Assembly (NCBI GenBank): GCA_039707465.1
Contig: CM077643.1
Span: 321,909,919-321,973,918, forward strand
Source of the DNA: Rhabdophis nuchalis
Lineage: Eukaryota; Chordata; Lepidosauria; Squamata; Natricidae
Direction: 5' to 3'
DNA length: 64,000 nucleotides
Below, piece by piece: positions 46,831-59,208 of the stretch (positions within the stretch are counted from its first letter, which is position 1; every line of letters begins with the position of its first letter). The notes below the pieces were generated by a model that did not search any database, was not told where the DNA came from, and saw only the letters and a program-made list of their open reading frames with translations. Made by a program: the position numbers and the translations under genes.

Positions 46831-48113
46831 ATGTTTGTGTTGAAGCCAGGAGAATGTGAAGGTAAGCCCCTAAGACCGAAAGATGCCTTTCTGAGTATTA
46901 AATCATGGTCATAGGTCAAGAACATAACCACAGCACCTGCAATGGATCTCCTTTTCATTATGGCAAAATATTGGGTACTTCACCATGGACATCCTCAAAA
47001 CAGCCAATAGAAGTAAAAACCAGGAGGAACCATCCAAATGTAGCTAGCTTGCAATTTTCAAAATTTCCTTGCAGCCAATTGCTCCAATGGTGCAGGAGGC
47101 AGGGAGCTATCCCTCAGCAATATCTGCAGGATCACAGGTTCCTGTCCCTGTGGTAAAATAGAAACAAGGCAAAGAAGCAGGTATGAATGCCAAAAGACAA
47201 AAACACCCAAACATCAAAGAGATACTTGACTTTGATTGATGTTTGGATTGATGGGCCCCTTTGTGCCAGGAAGAAAAAGCATGCCTGGTACTTGCTGTAG
47301 ACTTGTTTGCCTGGATCTGATCTTCTTTACTGAACTTCACATGTAAGAAGCAGTTCATTTCAACCGATGTGTGCAATTGTGTGATGTGTTAATTGCAACA
47401 TCTGCAAAATGCCTAATCTTTCCTTTCCCTCGGTCTCCTTGTAAACTGGCCCACAGTTTCCAGCCTTTCTCAATTTCAAGTGGTAGTGTGCAGCAAAGCA
47501 AGCACAGCTGGGTGGTCTTTGCTTGGATTTGCATTTCTAGTGGTGGTGGTGGGATTGCAGAGTGGTCAGGCTAGATAAGGGAATAATAGACCTTCCCAGC
47601 TAAGAGCAGCACATGGGTTTGTATTGCAATTCTGTAATGAAAACACTGTGGCCCTTTTAATCAAGGGTAAGAGAAGCAAATAGCGTTCTTTGTTAGTGAA
47701 AGTATCGCCACAGTCATTCTTATTAGAAACACAAAAGCAAAGCAACTGGAGGAAAGAAAAGGTTTCAGTCCACAGATTAATGAACAAATGGCAAAGACGT
47801 ATGTCTTGTATAAAGCTCCCTACCTAAGGCTGTGTACATTTAAATTTAAATTTCATGGTAAATATTGATAACAAATAATTAATGCACAATGTCAACTGTG
47901 GCCACAGTTTTCATATCACTTCCTTTGTTCACCTTAAAATAGGAACTTGGAAATAAGTTTCTCCAGTCATCTCTCTGCAATGTGCCTATAAGGGTAGCTT
48001 CAAACAAGCCCTTTCAAATTTCGAACTGATTTAAGTCAAACTGACTATTCAGAACTATTCATTTGGCTAACGTGGTAATAAAATACCGAATTGATCTGGA
48101 AGAATTTTATAAG
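46831..48113. other. intergenic, no recognised feature
   Basis: No gene or known repeat. ORFs are short and unrelated to known domains. Confidence 0.4.
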
Positions 48114-48121
48114 AAGTATAC

Positions 48122-48888
48122 CAGAGGTGGGTATTCATCAGGTTCTGATCAGTTCTGAAGAACCAGTAACAGAAATTTTGAGTAATTTGGAGAACCGGTA
48201 TATACTGCCTGTGGCTGGCCCCGCCCTCATCTATTCTCTGCCTCCAGAGTCCCAGCTGATTGGGATGGAATGGGCCTAGCTATATGCGAGACTGTCTCTT
48301 ACCTCACACATCCCTTCGACCGATTCGCTCCCATAGAGAGGGTCTTTTCCGGGTGCCGTTGGCCGGGCGACTCCCAGGGAAAGGGCCTTCTCTGTGGCAG
48401 GCCCAGCCCTCTGGAACGACCTTCCCCCCGAACTCTGGACCATCACGGACCTCTGCCTCTTCCGCCAGCGTCTGAAGACACACTTTTTCCATCAAGCCGG
48501 CTTAGCCTAGGCCCCTGAGATCATCTTATCAGACTGTTTTTTAAATTAACATAATTAGTGGGATTTTATTGAATTTTAGCACAGGGTATTCTAATTTTAT
48601 TGTTGTAGTATTTATGGTGTTTTTATTTATTTATATGTTTATATGTATTTTAATTGCCTGTGCGCCGCCCTGGGTCCCTTCGGGGAGATAGGTGCGGGAT
48701 AAAAGTCTAATAAATTGAAATTGAAATTTACAGTAACTTTCCCCTGCCATGCCCACCAAGCCACACCCAAGCCATGCCATGCCCACCAAGCCACAACCAC
48801 CAAACCATGCCACGCCCACCAAGCCATGCCATGCCCACCAAGCCATGCTCACAGAACTGGTAGTAAAAAATGTTGAATCCCACCACTG
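48122..48888. mobile_element. hAT element containing a nested L2 fragment
   Basis: CAGAGGTGGGTATTCATCAG to GTTGAATCCCACCACTG; flanks AAGTATAC / CAGTATAC match 7 of 8. Left and right halves equal the two halves of 25313-25578; the L2 at about 48271-48725 lies between them. The right half has tandem 'accaagccatgcc' units. Confidence 0.85.
48271..48725 (+). mobile_element. L2 LINE 3' fragment, nested
   Basis: Reads GPSYMRDCLLPHTSLRPIRS, then HREGLFRVP, then the 3'UTR 'tgcgccgccctgggtccctt' and a short AATTGAAATTGAAATT tail. Small deletions in the coding part. Confidence 0.9.
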
Positions 48889-48988
48889 CAGTATACCTCA
48901 AATTTACTTGATTTAGATTCAATATATTGAGGACATATTTGGAATAATTACTGTGCCATCAAAGTGCTGAACCACTAATTGCTTTTAT

Positions 48989-49133
48989 CTAGTTTCTTAG
49001 TTTACATTGGAAAAAGTATTTAACACACATAGTTGATCTGCAGCTATACCAACTTTTCTCTCTGCTTTTGTCAAGATTTGCTTGTTCTTCCTTCCTTGCA
49101 GAGTCCAAATACTTCTTCTGAAATTCTGTCAAC
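48989..49133 (-). other. unidentified open segment next to an L2 breakpoint
   Basis: Minus-strand reading gives a charged segment, EFQKKYLDSARKEEQANLDK then SREKSWYSCRS, after a possible 'gttgacag' acceptor. It is not L2 and I do not recognise it. Could be chance or a decayed exon or retrocopy. Confidence 0.2.
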
Positions 49134-49745
49134 CTTGAGACGCCATCTTGGGAGGAGTTTGACTTTGTCAAACGCGGGTGATTACGGGAGCCTCCAGATA
49201 CTCCCACATAACACCTCTCCTGCACGAGCTGCACTGGCTACCTGTGGCCTTTCGGGTGCGCTTCAAGGTTTTGACGACCATCTTCAAAGCGCTCCATGGC
49301 TCGGGACCTAGTTATATGCGAGACCGCCTCCTGCCCCATACATCCCTTCGTCCGATCCGCTCCCACAGAGAGGGCCTTCTCAGGGTGCCGTCGGCCGGGC
49401 AATGCCGGTTGGCAACACCCAGAGCCTTCTCTGTGGCGGGCCCTACCCTTTGGAATGACTTACCCCCTGAACTACGTACCATCTCAGACCTCCGCCTCTT
49501 CCGCCAGTGTCTTAAGACACACCTTTTCCATCAAGCCGGCCTAGCGTAACCTCCTGTTGTGACCGCTCTTAGATAGTTTTAATTTGGGGGATTTTATACG
49601 ATTTTAGCACAGGGTAGGGATTTAATAGTTTTTAAAATTTTGTATTTTGTTATATTTGTTATGTTTTTAAATCTCCTGTGCACCCCCTGGGTCCTTTTTG
49701 GAGAAGGTGCGGGGTATAAATTTGAATAAAATAAAATAAATAAAT
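49134..49745 (+). mobile_element. L2 LINE with internal deletion
   Basis: Starts in the endonuclease-RT linker ('tgggaggagtttgactttgt', PWEEFDFV), then jumps to RVITGASRYSHITPLLHELH and continues open to FHQAGLA stop at 49549; the 3'UTR ends in AAATA repeats. The RT core is missing, as in 17409-18510, but the breakpoints differ. Confidence 0.85.
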
Positions 49746-50840
49746 AAACCTGTTTTTGTTTTCAGATTGTGTGCTATTTTCACTGATTGTGTATTTGTGA
49801 GTTCAAGAATTTCTAGTGCAGTTGTTTCAGGTGGTCTCATCCAGTTTGCACATTGAGATAAAAATGGGTTTTCATTAGGCTTCTGGCACACTGCCCAAAA
49901 TGTGTGCAAACTGATCAATACAGAAAAAGTTGTGGGTCACGTATTGTCAAGAGCAAAAGATCAGGACCATACTTTAAGTTGCAGTTTAGAAAGATTTGTA
50001 GTTCAAACTTATACTCAAGAATCCAGTCAACTTAAGTTTAAATTTGAATCAGTACCGGGGTGTTGGTGTTGGACTTGGATTCTTTGTGGCAATGTAAAGA
50101 CTCTAAACTGATGACATGTTTAACTCCACCTCTGAGCTTTGCCTGCTCTTCTCCTACACCTAGGGATCCAGGAGTGAGTGAATAGGATGACAGCTTGGTG
50201 AGTGTCTGTTCTAAAAAGATCTGTTTGTTTGGAGGTGTTCATACATAATTTGAGGAAATGGAGAACCATTTGAGGATCAAATACATCCAAGCACACACTC
50301 CTCTTCCATGCAATGGTAGCATATGGCATATAAGGGCCAAGCAGATAAAAACCCTGTGGCATAAAGCTGCTTGTGATTGCAAAATTTGGAATGCAGGGAT
50401 TCGGGTAGCCAACCACTGTCATGAAAACATATCACTGGTGACACTATATGTGTGACTATATTGGTAATTGTTGCTTTTGCATGAACACAACAATGGTTGC
50501 ATTTAGAAATTATCATTGGAAAAAAGTGTTGCCTGATTTGGATAATAATCTTGCACAGAAGTCACTTCGTTAGCATTTTTAGAAAAAAATGAATCAGTGT
50601 ATTGCTGTCTGCAGTTGTGGTAGTGCCCCAAAGTAGGCTGTTCCCATGCTCCAGGTGGCTTTGGGAGAAGCAAAATCAATGATTAATGCTATAAATGCGT
50701 ATATTTACTACTATCTTGTAATTTGATCATTTTGCATTGCACATTAATAGGGGAAATGTAGTGATTATAGCAAGTTAAAGATTTTAGCTTGTATCGATTT
50801 TACTCAGTGACATATATCGATTTTGCTTTTCCTGTGAAAT
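49746..50840. other. intergenic, no recognised element
   Basis: No supported gene. Around 50630-50760 the sequence is less repeat-like. Confidence 0.4.
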
Positions 50841-50849
50841 ACAGTATAT

Positions 50850-50891
50850 ATTCATATATATATATATATGAATATGTACTGTATATTCATA

Positions 50892-50966
<75 letters not shown>

Positions 50967-50999
50967 GTGTGCGTGTGTGTGTGTGCGTGTGTGTGTGTT
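50850..50999 (+). repeat. (AT)n and (GT)n microsatellite
   Basis: About 55 bp of AT followed by about 65 bp of GT with GC interruptions, preceded by a TATTCATATATA inverted motif. Confidence 0.95.
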
Positions 51000-51072
51000 A
51001 CATTTTTGAGCTGATCAATAAATAAGTCAGGGAGACTAGTATTTATTGATCAGCTCAAAAACGTAACACACA
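50994..51072. repeat. inverted SINE tails
   Basis: 'tgttacatttttgagctgat' ... 'cagggagactagt' is the reverse complement of 51359-51406; immediately after it a direct piece 'tttattgatcagctcaaaaa' follows. Two tail copies meet head to head. Confidence 0.85.
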
Positions 51073-51234
51073 TATTAAAAAATTACACAACGGAACTCAT
51101 GGCTTTCTGTCTGGATGGTCTCTGGTGATGAGCCAAAAGGCAGAAAAGGAAACAGTATGTCTCCTCCCTTAATTGGGGCCTAACAGGGTGTTATGGAACA
51201 ATTATATATACTTATCCTCCTGTCTCAGCTGAAC

Positions 51235-51410
51235 AGGAACAGAACCTGGCTGGCTTAATGGCTATGGCTCTCGCCTAGCATGGAATACAGCCCTGGTTCG
51301 AATCCCAGTAAGGGTATGGCTAGCTGATGAGAGCTAAAAAGCTTGAAATAGATTTATACTAGTCTCCCTGACTTATTTATTGATCAGCTCAAAAACGTAA
51401 CACACACACA
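51235..51410 (+). mobile_element. tRNA-derived SINE
   Basis: A-box-like 'ggcttaatggctatggctc' and perfect B box GGTTCGAATCCC, body 'gatgagagctaaaaagctt', 3' end ACTAGTCTCCCTGACTTATT and 'atcagctcaaaaacgtaac' with a (CA)n tail. Confidence 0.78.
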
Positions 51411-52479
51411 CATGTATATATGTATATACTGAATATATACTTTAAGGACATACGTGTTTGTGTGTGTAATCAGAAATATAAAAAATAACTGAAAATGAAT
51501 GCATTTTCATATATAGATATGAAAATACATTCATTTTCAGAGTTGTTTCTTATATTTGTGCCTTGTGTAAAGCAGAGCACATTGTAAAGTAAAATTTTAT
51601 CTGCTTGACTTATCTAAAAGATGAAACAGAAGCTGGGAGGGGTTAGATTTGGCACATTTTTCCCGCTAATTATCTGAATATTGCTTTTAAAGGGAGCGTT
51701 TCAACTGCAGCTAAGTTTTAGACAAAACCTTTCTGTGTTAGCAACTGTTGTGGACTTTTTGGCTCTTACATTGCTAGATGGTCAATTAAAAATCTTAGTG
51801 AGTGTTGCAGTTCCATTATCTACTAATGCTTTCATCTCAAAGAAAAAGGAAACACATATGTACCCTTCTCCAACATCAACAGAAGCTATAAAGAAGGGTT
51901 TTTTTGTTAATGACAGGCACTTATTCAGTTACCTAAGTACCGTAATGCCCTTCATGTTTCATAGAGCACACAATTAACTAAGATCTTGTCCAACCGCCTT
52001 TGAGATCCATGGCAAGGCTTTCACAGACTTTTAGTGTGTACTTCCTACTCTTCCCCTCCCCCCCCCAAAAAAACCTTAATGTTATGAGATTTCCTAGAAT
52101 TGTCTTCTGTGGGATTTTACATTGCACTGCAGATACAGACAATCTTTCAGATTGCAAAGAATAATAAAACCAGTTAGCTGACTTTATGTTTAGTCTGCTC
52201 ATTCTGAAATATAGGCAGCTCTGTCCAATGTGACTTTCTCGGAGACAACTTTCACTCATAGGATAAATAGAGCATTGCTATAACAGTTAAGCTATGTTCA
52301 TGCATTGTGCTGAGCCAAAACCAGATAAAATACTATTTTAGCATTAGCTAAACAACTGCTTTTTTTTTTCCTGCAATGAAGATTTTGTTTCCCCAGCCCA
52401 CTGTCCCCCACAAAATAGAAAAAAATACTGGGTAGGAGCAAGCCTGCTCCAGTTGATCAAACCTTCTTCACACAAAGTG
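51411..52479. other. intergenic, no recognised feature
   Basis: A short inverted repeat 'gaatgcattttcatata'/'tatgaaaatacattc' is at 51497-51535. Otherwise unassigned. Confidence 0.4.
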
Positions 52480-52728
52480 AGTATATTGAAATTGAAAACG
52501 CACTTTTTCTGCTTGGCCGGCCTAGGGTAGCCTCTCTACTATAGTATTATAGGGTTATAGGGTTTTAGTGAATTGGCATTGGGAATTTTAGTGCAGGGTT
52601 TTACTGTTTAATTTGCTTTTAATTGTTTTGTATATTTATGTATATTTATTGTTTTAACTTCCCTGTGCACCGCTCCGAGTCCCCTTGGGGAGAGGGAGCG
52701 GTCTAGAAATTTAAAAAAATAATAATGC
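52480..52728 (+). mobile_element. L2 LINE 3'UTR fragment
   Basis: 'ttggccggcctagggtagcc', 'ttagtgcagggttttactg', 'cctgtgcaccgctccgagtc', GGGAGCGGTCTAGAAATTTA. Same subfamily as 53655-54605. Confidence 0.87.
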
Positions 52729-52730
52729 TT

Positions 52731-52990
52731 CAGTGGTGGGATATGACCAGTACACCCCGGTACGGGTGTACCAGTGCCTGCTGGGAGCACCAGGTACTGT
52801 TTCAATACGGTGCTCTGGAGGGCCCGCCCACCCGCCTGTCCTTCTGACATTTATTTGAGCTGACCGGGGCTTCCGCGCATGCACATGGAGCGTATAGCAC
52901 CTGCACGATGCTCCGCTGAGCAGCTGGAGCATTGCAGGCAGTAAGTACGCACAGCAATATGGCCAGGAGGACCTTCACACAGGTTCATCG
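52731..52990 (+). mobile_element. hAT element 5' part (CAGTGGTGGGATATGACC)
   Basis: Begins CAGTGGTGGGATATG directly after an L2 tail; the matching right terminus was not found. Confidence 0.5.
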
Positions 52991-53654
52991 TACGGTCTCT
53001 CATTCCATACATGTAAGAAGGAAAGAAGTTTGATTTGACTCAATTTCTCACCCAACCCCAAACTCAAGTTTGCAATGTTTTACTTCTGCACCATTTTCAT
53101 TTTTAAAAAATTATAATGTGAGAATTTCCTAGTGGGAAAAGACACTTGATAGGTGAACTCGTTACCTAAAAATATGGGGCATTTTCCTCACTGGATATTG
53201 AGATTAAATTGAGATTTTGGATATTTTAAAATATTTTTATATTGGCTTCCTGATTGGAACTCAGATCACAAGAATCTATGATTTCATGCAATTTGATTTC
53301 TTCTGCGGGCATGCAATTTTCTTAAGGTGTGTATTTTTGTATATTTCTCCATTTGTGCATATTTTTGTAAGCAATTTTTTTCTTAATACAATATGGCTTC
53401 AAATCTTATTCACATTTTTCCAGCTAAATTATGCCTTGGTTAGTAAGGGGGTGGGGATTGCTTCAGCAGATGTAAATTGAACCTTTTCTATTTTGGCATC
53501 CCAACTTTTACATGGCTTCTGTCTCTCTCCTCTCTCTCTCTCTTTTCAGAAGAGGTAAATGGAAATAAAGTGGAATTACACTTTCTGGGGTAGAGGTGCT
53601 CATTGTAAAAAGGGAGCCAATGTTATTTTTTCTATTGTTTTGATTAATAAGGGT

Positions 53655-53655
53655 G

Positions 53656-53722
<67 letters not shown>

Positions 53723-54605
53723 TTTTAATTTCTTGACCGCTCCCTCTCCCCGTAGGGACTCGGAGCGGTGCACAGGGAAATTAAAAAACCATAAATATAC
53801 AATAGATATACAACATCTTAAAAACAAATTAAACAGTACCTGTGCTAAAATACCCATTTTAGACTAAAATTCCCACTAAACAACTAAAACCCCATAGAGA
53901 GAGACTACCCTAGGCCGGCCAAGCAGAAAAGATATGTTTTTAATTTTAGACGGAAGGAGCGGAGGTCCGTGGTCGTTCTAATGTCGGGGGGAAGGTCATT
54001 CCAGAGGGCTGGGCCCGCCACAGAGAGAGCCCTTCCCCTGGGCATCGCCCGCTGACAAAGTCTAGTGGACGGCACCTGGAGAAGTCCCTCTCTGTGGGAG
54101 CGGATCGGCCGTGAGGATGTATGAGGCAGGATCCGATCCCGCAAATAGCTAGGTCCCGAGCCATGGAGCGCTTTAAAGATGATGATTAATACCTTGAAGC
54201 GCACCCGGAAGACGACAGGCAGCCAGTGCAGCTCGCGCAGGAGAGGTGTTACATGGGTAAACCTAGAGGTACCCAGGATTGCCCGCGCGGCTGCGTTTTG
54301 GACCATCTCTAGTCTCCGGGTGCACCTCAAGGGGAGCCCCATGTAGAGAGAGTTACAATAGTCCAGTCGGGATATCACGAGAGCATGAGTGACTGTGCGA
54401 AGAGCGTCCCGATCCAATAGGGGGCGCAACTGGCGAACCAGGCGAACCTGGTAAAACGCCCTCCTAGCCACGGCTGTCACTTGATCTTCCATGGACAGCC
54501 GGGTATCTAGGAGGACACCCAAGTTGCGCGCCCCATCCACAGGGGTAAGATATTCGCCCCCTATGGCCAGCGATGGAATTAGCTGGTTGAATCGGGAATA
54601 GTGCA
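53655..54605 (-). mobile_element. L2 LINE, 5'-truncated, RT C-terminus open
   Basis: ORF 54606-53905, 233 codons, undamaged: [71 protein letters not shown]. Its 3' tail has grown into an (AAT)n array at 53656-53722. It lacks the catalytic YADD. Confidence 0.9.
53656..53722 (+). repeat. (ATA)n microsatellite at an L2 3' end
   Basis: About 66 bp of ATA/AAT directly abutting the L2 3'UTR, as at 26958-27098. Confidence 0.95.
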
Positions 54606-55009
54606 ATTGTAATCAAATTTAATGTTACTATTTATTGTTTTAATGTTTATACTGGTGTTTTATCAAGTGCAAACCAACTAGAGTCATTTCCAGATAAGAT
54701 GAGTGGCATATAGATTTAATAACTAACTTGCTAACTAAAATGCCTTGCATTCATTAATATAATTGTCATACCAGCTAAAGTATATGGAAATCATGAAGTG
54801 GAATATCTTTATTTATTGCATCAGAAGGATCAGAGATATAACTAGGGTAAGAAAGGACAGGGCATTATGCACTACGATTGGTGGAATATCTTTCAGTATG
54901 AGGTCCCTGGTAGGCCTCTCATTGCTCTAATTTTCTATGTAATGCAATTTATTTTTATTTTGGAACTTTGCTATAATTATGATGCTTTGCAAATTGCCTT
55001 TGGCTTCAT

Positions 55010-55535
55010 TTACTTTACTTTACTTTATTTTATTTTCAATTTATATACCGCCCTTGTCACCAAAAGGGACTCAGGGCGGTGCACAGAAAGATAAAACCCC
55101 ACAATATACAAAATTTAAAAAACAATTAAATAATATGACTGTGCTAAAATTGAATAAATAGTTAAAACCATAAATACCTAATTAAAATAGTCCCTAACCT
55201 ATGTCAGGCCGGCAAGACGAAAGAAATGAGCTTTTACCATCCGACGGAAGAGTCGTAGGTCCGTGATGGTATGGATATCGGGGGGGAGGTCGGGGGGGAG
55301 GTCATTCCAGAGTGTCGGACCCGCCACAGAGAAGGCTCTTCCCCTGGGGGTCGCCAGTCGGCATTGACCGGCTGACGGCACCCTGAGAAGGCCGTCTCTG
55401 TGAGAGCTGACAGGTCGAAGGGAGGAATGTGGTAGGAGGCGGTCTCTCAAGTAACCAGGACCCGAGCCATGGAGCGCTTTGAAGATGGTAACTACGACCT
55501 TGAAGCGCACCCGGAAGACCACAGGCAGCCAGTGC
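55010..55535 (-). mobile_element. L2 LINE 3' fragment
   Basis: ORF 55537-55199: HWLPVVFRVRFKVVVTIFKA, RDRLLPHSSLRP, WNDLPPDLPPDIHTITDLRL. The DLPPDLPPD stutter is an exact 12-bp tandem duplication at about 55280-55303. The tail is a (TTTTA)n run at 55011-55035. Confidence 0.88.
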
Positions 55536-57315
55536 ATTTCTTTGGTCCGATTATGCAGTTTTAGAATGTACTGTGATTTTAAGTATAGCCATATAGCCTG
55601 AGTAGTAATGGATTGACATATATCTGATATGTATGCATGTATGTGAAAATAAATTCAAATACAACTTCTACTCTCGTGAAATAAATTGGGGAAATATATT
55701 TGTAAAAGGCTGCTCCAAGGAGGTCAAAGGAAAGATAATTTTAATATTATCTTTTGAAATCTTGCAAAGCAGACATGCTTCTGTAATTCTTCTTCGATTC
55801 TGTAATTTAGCAGTAAGTCTTTAGTATCTTTCATAAGGAACTAGATGCAGGATTGTGAAGTTGTCCTGCCTCACTGCCTGAACAACTTTTAAAAAGCTAT
55901 CCTTCTACCAGAATTTCAGCTAATGTTGCAAGCAGATTTTGCAACTGAAGAGAGAAATAAAGAGAAACTAGATATATGGATACAGAGGGAAATAAATAAT
56001 TGACAAAGAAGAAGTAATTAGGGCTATAGTGCTGCTATACTTGAGTGTATATTTGCAGATATTCCAGTACACAGCTTCCAAGAAAAGCAAACAATTTCAT
56101 TTTATTTTTTTTGGCCTCTTCAATGGGGTGGAGAGAAAGAAGAAGAAATACACGTAGTATCCTAATCTTGGCTTTCCTTGCCTCTGTTCCAGCATTATCT
56201 CTGTCAGATTAAAAATGAAAGCTTTTTACCTTAAAGATGAGAACTCCTGATTACCAACAGAGATGTGGCAACCATACGACATTTCTGCAAGATTGTGTAG
56301 CAAGATAGAGGATTGGAGAGAAAGTAGTTTCAAATAAGTTAAGCCAACTAACAGGGCTTCCAGAGATCAAGATATGGTTTAAAGTATTTTCCCAACTTTG
56401 TTGAAGCCACCACATCTGTGAGCAATCCATCTGTGGCTAAGGGAATATTGAAATGATCCAACCACATGGGCAGAGCGCAGTTGTGGGGAACATGTCATCA
56501 GAATCTGCATTGGGCTGGGAAAGATCCAGTTGGCCTATTTTGAATCTGTTATGTAAAGTCTCCCATTTCAGGAAAGGCCCACAGATAAGGGGCTTTTTAA
56601 AGTTTAAAGGAGATGAGTAATTAATCCATTGCAATAATGAGTCAAGGTTTTCTTTCAACACCTCAGAAGAAACAGAATTATTTGCTACTTATAATATATT
56701 AATAGTAATCTACATGTCTTATTTCCTTTTTTCTTAAATGTAGAAATACGCAAAGCTTCTGCATACGTATAGAGCAGTAGCTCATTTCTTTATTCCACTT
56801 ATGGGTCCTTGGGGCACAATAAATTAAATTACCATAGTCCTTGACCTTTAGGCAGCTTTTCCTAGCTTGAAGATTTCCAGATACTGTATGTCTATTACTA
56901 GATTACTATAGATTGCACATAAATTGAAGTCCATCAAATTTAGGAAAGCCATCTGGGAAAGTTCAAAGTGTTGGGAAGGAGAAAGGCTGAAATGCTTGTG
57001 AGAAGTCACTGATGGATCTTTTTACTTGGAAACTCAAAGTGACATGATCCATGAGGGCAAAAAGATTAAGACAGTGCCACATTCATGCAAGCGAAGATCT
57101 ACCCTAGATAAATGAGATATGTAAAACTTGGGGCAGGGCATCTATTGTATAATTGTGGCTGCCAAGTTGACTTGCTTGACAGCCTCTCTGCAAACATGAC
57201 ATACTGGCCAAGAAGACTGTTTGTGCACTGAGACTTGACAGTATGATATGAAGACTGGATTTGCCTTGTCACCTGTGGGGTCTTCGTCTCCTGGCTTTAT
57301 TTATTATTATAGTTG
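55536..57315. other. intergenic, no recognised feature
   Basis: AT-rich; no supported ORF or repeat family. Confidence 0.4.
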
Positions 57316-57323
57316 GTTTAGAG

Positions 57324-57458
57324 CAGGGATGTCCAAACTTGGGAACTTTAAGACTTGTGGACTTCAACTCCCAGAATTCCCCAGCCAGCATAGCTGGCTG
57401 GGGAATTCTGGGAGTTGAAGTCCACAAGTCTTAAAGTTCCCAAGTTTGGACATCCCTG
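57324..57458. mobile_element. near-perfect palindromic hAT MITE, 135 bp
   Basis: CAGGGATGTCCAAACTTGGG to the inverted equivalent ending GGACATCCCTG; 8-bp duplication GTTTAGAG (57316-57323 and 57459-57466). Arms appear identical. Confidence 0.95.
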
Positions 57459-57466
57459 GTTTAGAG

Positions 57467-58818
57467 GTATGGTGACTGGGTTGTAGTTTAGCAAGCCTGT
57501 GTTCCAAGACCTGAACGCTGCTGCATGAGGGGTTGAGCTCCCATCACTCGCTCCACCATCTTGATGGGGACATGAAAGGAACCCTCAAGGGAGAACGCCA
57601 GGCAATGGAGATGTCTCAGCTAAACCTTTCAACCTGGAAAGGTGCTTCTGATGTCAACAGGATGGGGGATTATAACTGGTTGCACAGTTAGTCAGATGTT
57701 TAGATTGGATTTGGCATTTTATCCATTTATTTCCTCCCCCTCCCCTTCCTCCTCTTCCTCTTCCTCTTCTTCTTCTTTCCACCTTATGTATGTATAGAGT
57801 CAATTTAAGGCAGTGTTTAATTAATTAACAAGACAGGATCTCTGGTTATACAAAGGTCATTTCTCTGACTTTGGTATCCTTTTATGACAAGTTTTTTTTT
57901 AAAAAAATGTTAATTGTTAGCTTTTGACAAGTTATAAAGTTGCAATTCTTAAAAAGGAAAGAAGGAAGGAAAAGCATTTTTGAACCTTGCAATAGGATCT
58001 ATTTTATATAGTTGGAAATATGAAATGCTACCCCATTTTTTGAATGATATTCTTCCCTTTGTCTTTAATGTCTGTTACTGAAGAGCAAGCAGAAATGGCT
58101 ACTTCGAAGAATTCCACCGGGTTCCACTGGATTCTTTTCTGCTACTTTTTGTTCACCAAAAATGTAAAGGATAAGCATTCAGCACAGAAATCCTATCAGA
58201 GTTCCACTTTCTCATTTTCTTACTAATAAATCCCCAAATGTCAGCATGAGGAGGGATAGCGTTCTACATAAGAGCTTATGCATTCCCCATCTCCAGTTTA
58301 GATTTTCCTGGGTCTTTTTTCTAATCAGCTTGGTTAGGATTTTAGCCCTGAGTCATCAAGAGAGGCCTACCTGGATGGATATTTTCAGTTCTTACACAAT
58401 GATATTGTTATACTCTCTGAGCTGCAAAGATTAAGGACAGACATGGTCACACTTGCAAAAATATTTGTGTCTGAAGTATCTCATCATAATTGACTTTTTG
58501 CAAACACAATTAGAAGTGCTAGGAATTGCTTGCCTGCAAGTATGTTCTTGTGGAAAACTTGCATAATTCTTTTTTTCAGACCCTGTTTACTTCTTGTACT
58601 TACGTACTGATGATAATATACATTTTTCATTTAAGCCGGTCTACTTATTGTAAAGGAAACAGAATCGCTGCAGAAATATTAATTCTTTCCTTCCCGTATT
58701 GGAAGTATTGTAAAGTCACATCAATGAAATTTCAAGACAGTAATGGTGTCATATACAAGGCGCTTCCAGCCTAGATTCTTCTGATGGGCCTTTCCCCTGT
58801 TTATAGCCCTAACCATGG
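57467..58818. other. intergenic, no recognised feature
   Basis: A (CTT/CCT)n pyrimidine tract at about 57734-57780. No gene. Confidence 0.4.
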
Positions 58819-58826
58819 CTTTAATT

Positions 58827-59208
58827 CAGGGAGAAATCGACTTACCTTCGCTACCGGTTCACAACTGTGAGTACACGTGTCACCTCCGTGCATGCGTAGG
58901 ACCTTCCGCGCATGCACAGAACTTTCTGCGCAAGCACAGAAACTTCCGTGCATGCGCAGAGTATCAAAAATGGACGTGATGACATCTGGGCATGTGGGCT
59001 ACCAAGCTCACCTGCAAAGATCAATAGAACAGTGAGGGGTGGAATCCGCTGTGCCATGTGATTTAGAATAGCTAGAAAGCAGGATTTCCTGCTTATAAAT
59101 CGCATCTCACAGCTGATCGGCGGAAGTACCAGTTCACTTGAACCGGTAGCATTTTTTTTACTACCGGTTCGGGCAAAGAGGTTCAAAAACGGTAGCATTT
59201 CACCCCCG
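58827..59208. mobile_element. hAT element with 'ctaccggttc' ends and internal repeats
   Basis: CAGGGAGAAATCGACTTACC to GGTAGCATTTCACCCCCG; flanks CTTTAATT / GTTTAATT match 7 of 8. CTACCGGTTC appears near both ends. Three to four degenerate ~21-bp units with 'gcgcatgcaca' lie at about 58890-58966. Confidence 0.85.

Noticed and set aside
48730..48850. CRISPR-like repeat
   Set aside because: Short degenerate 'accaagccatgcc' units without spacers, inside a hAT element of a vertebrate genome.
51235..51330. tRNA gene on the plus strand
   Set aside because: Perfect B box but a SINE body and tail follow.
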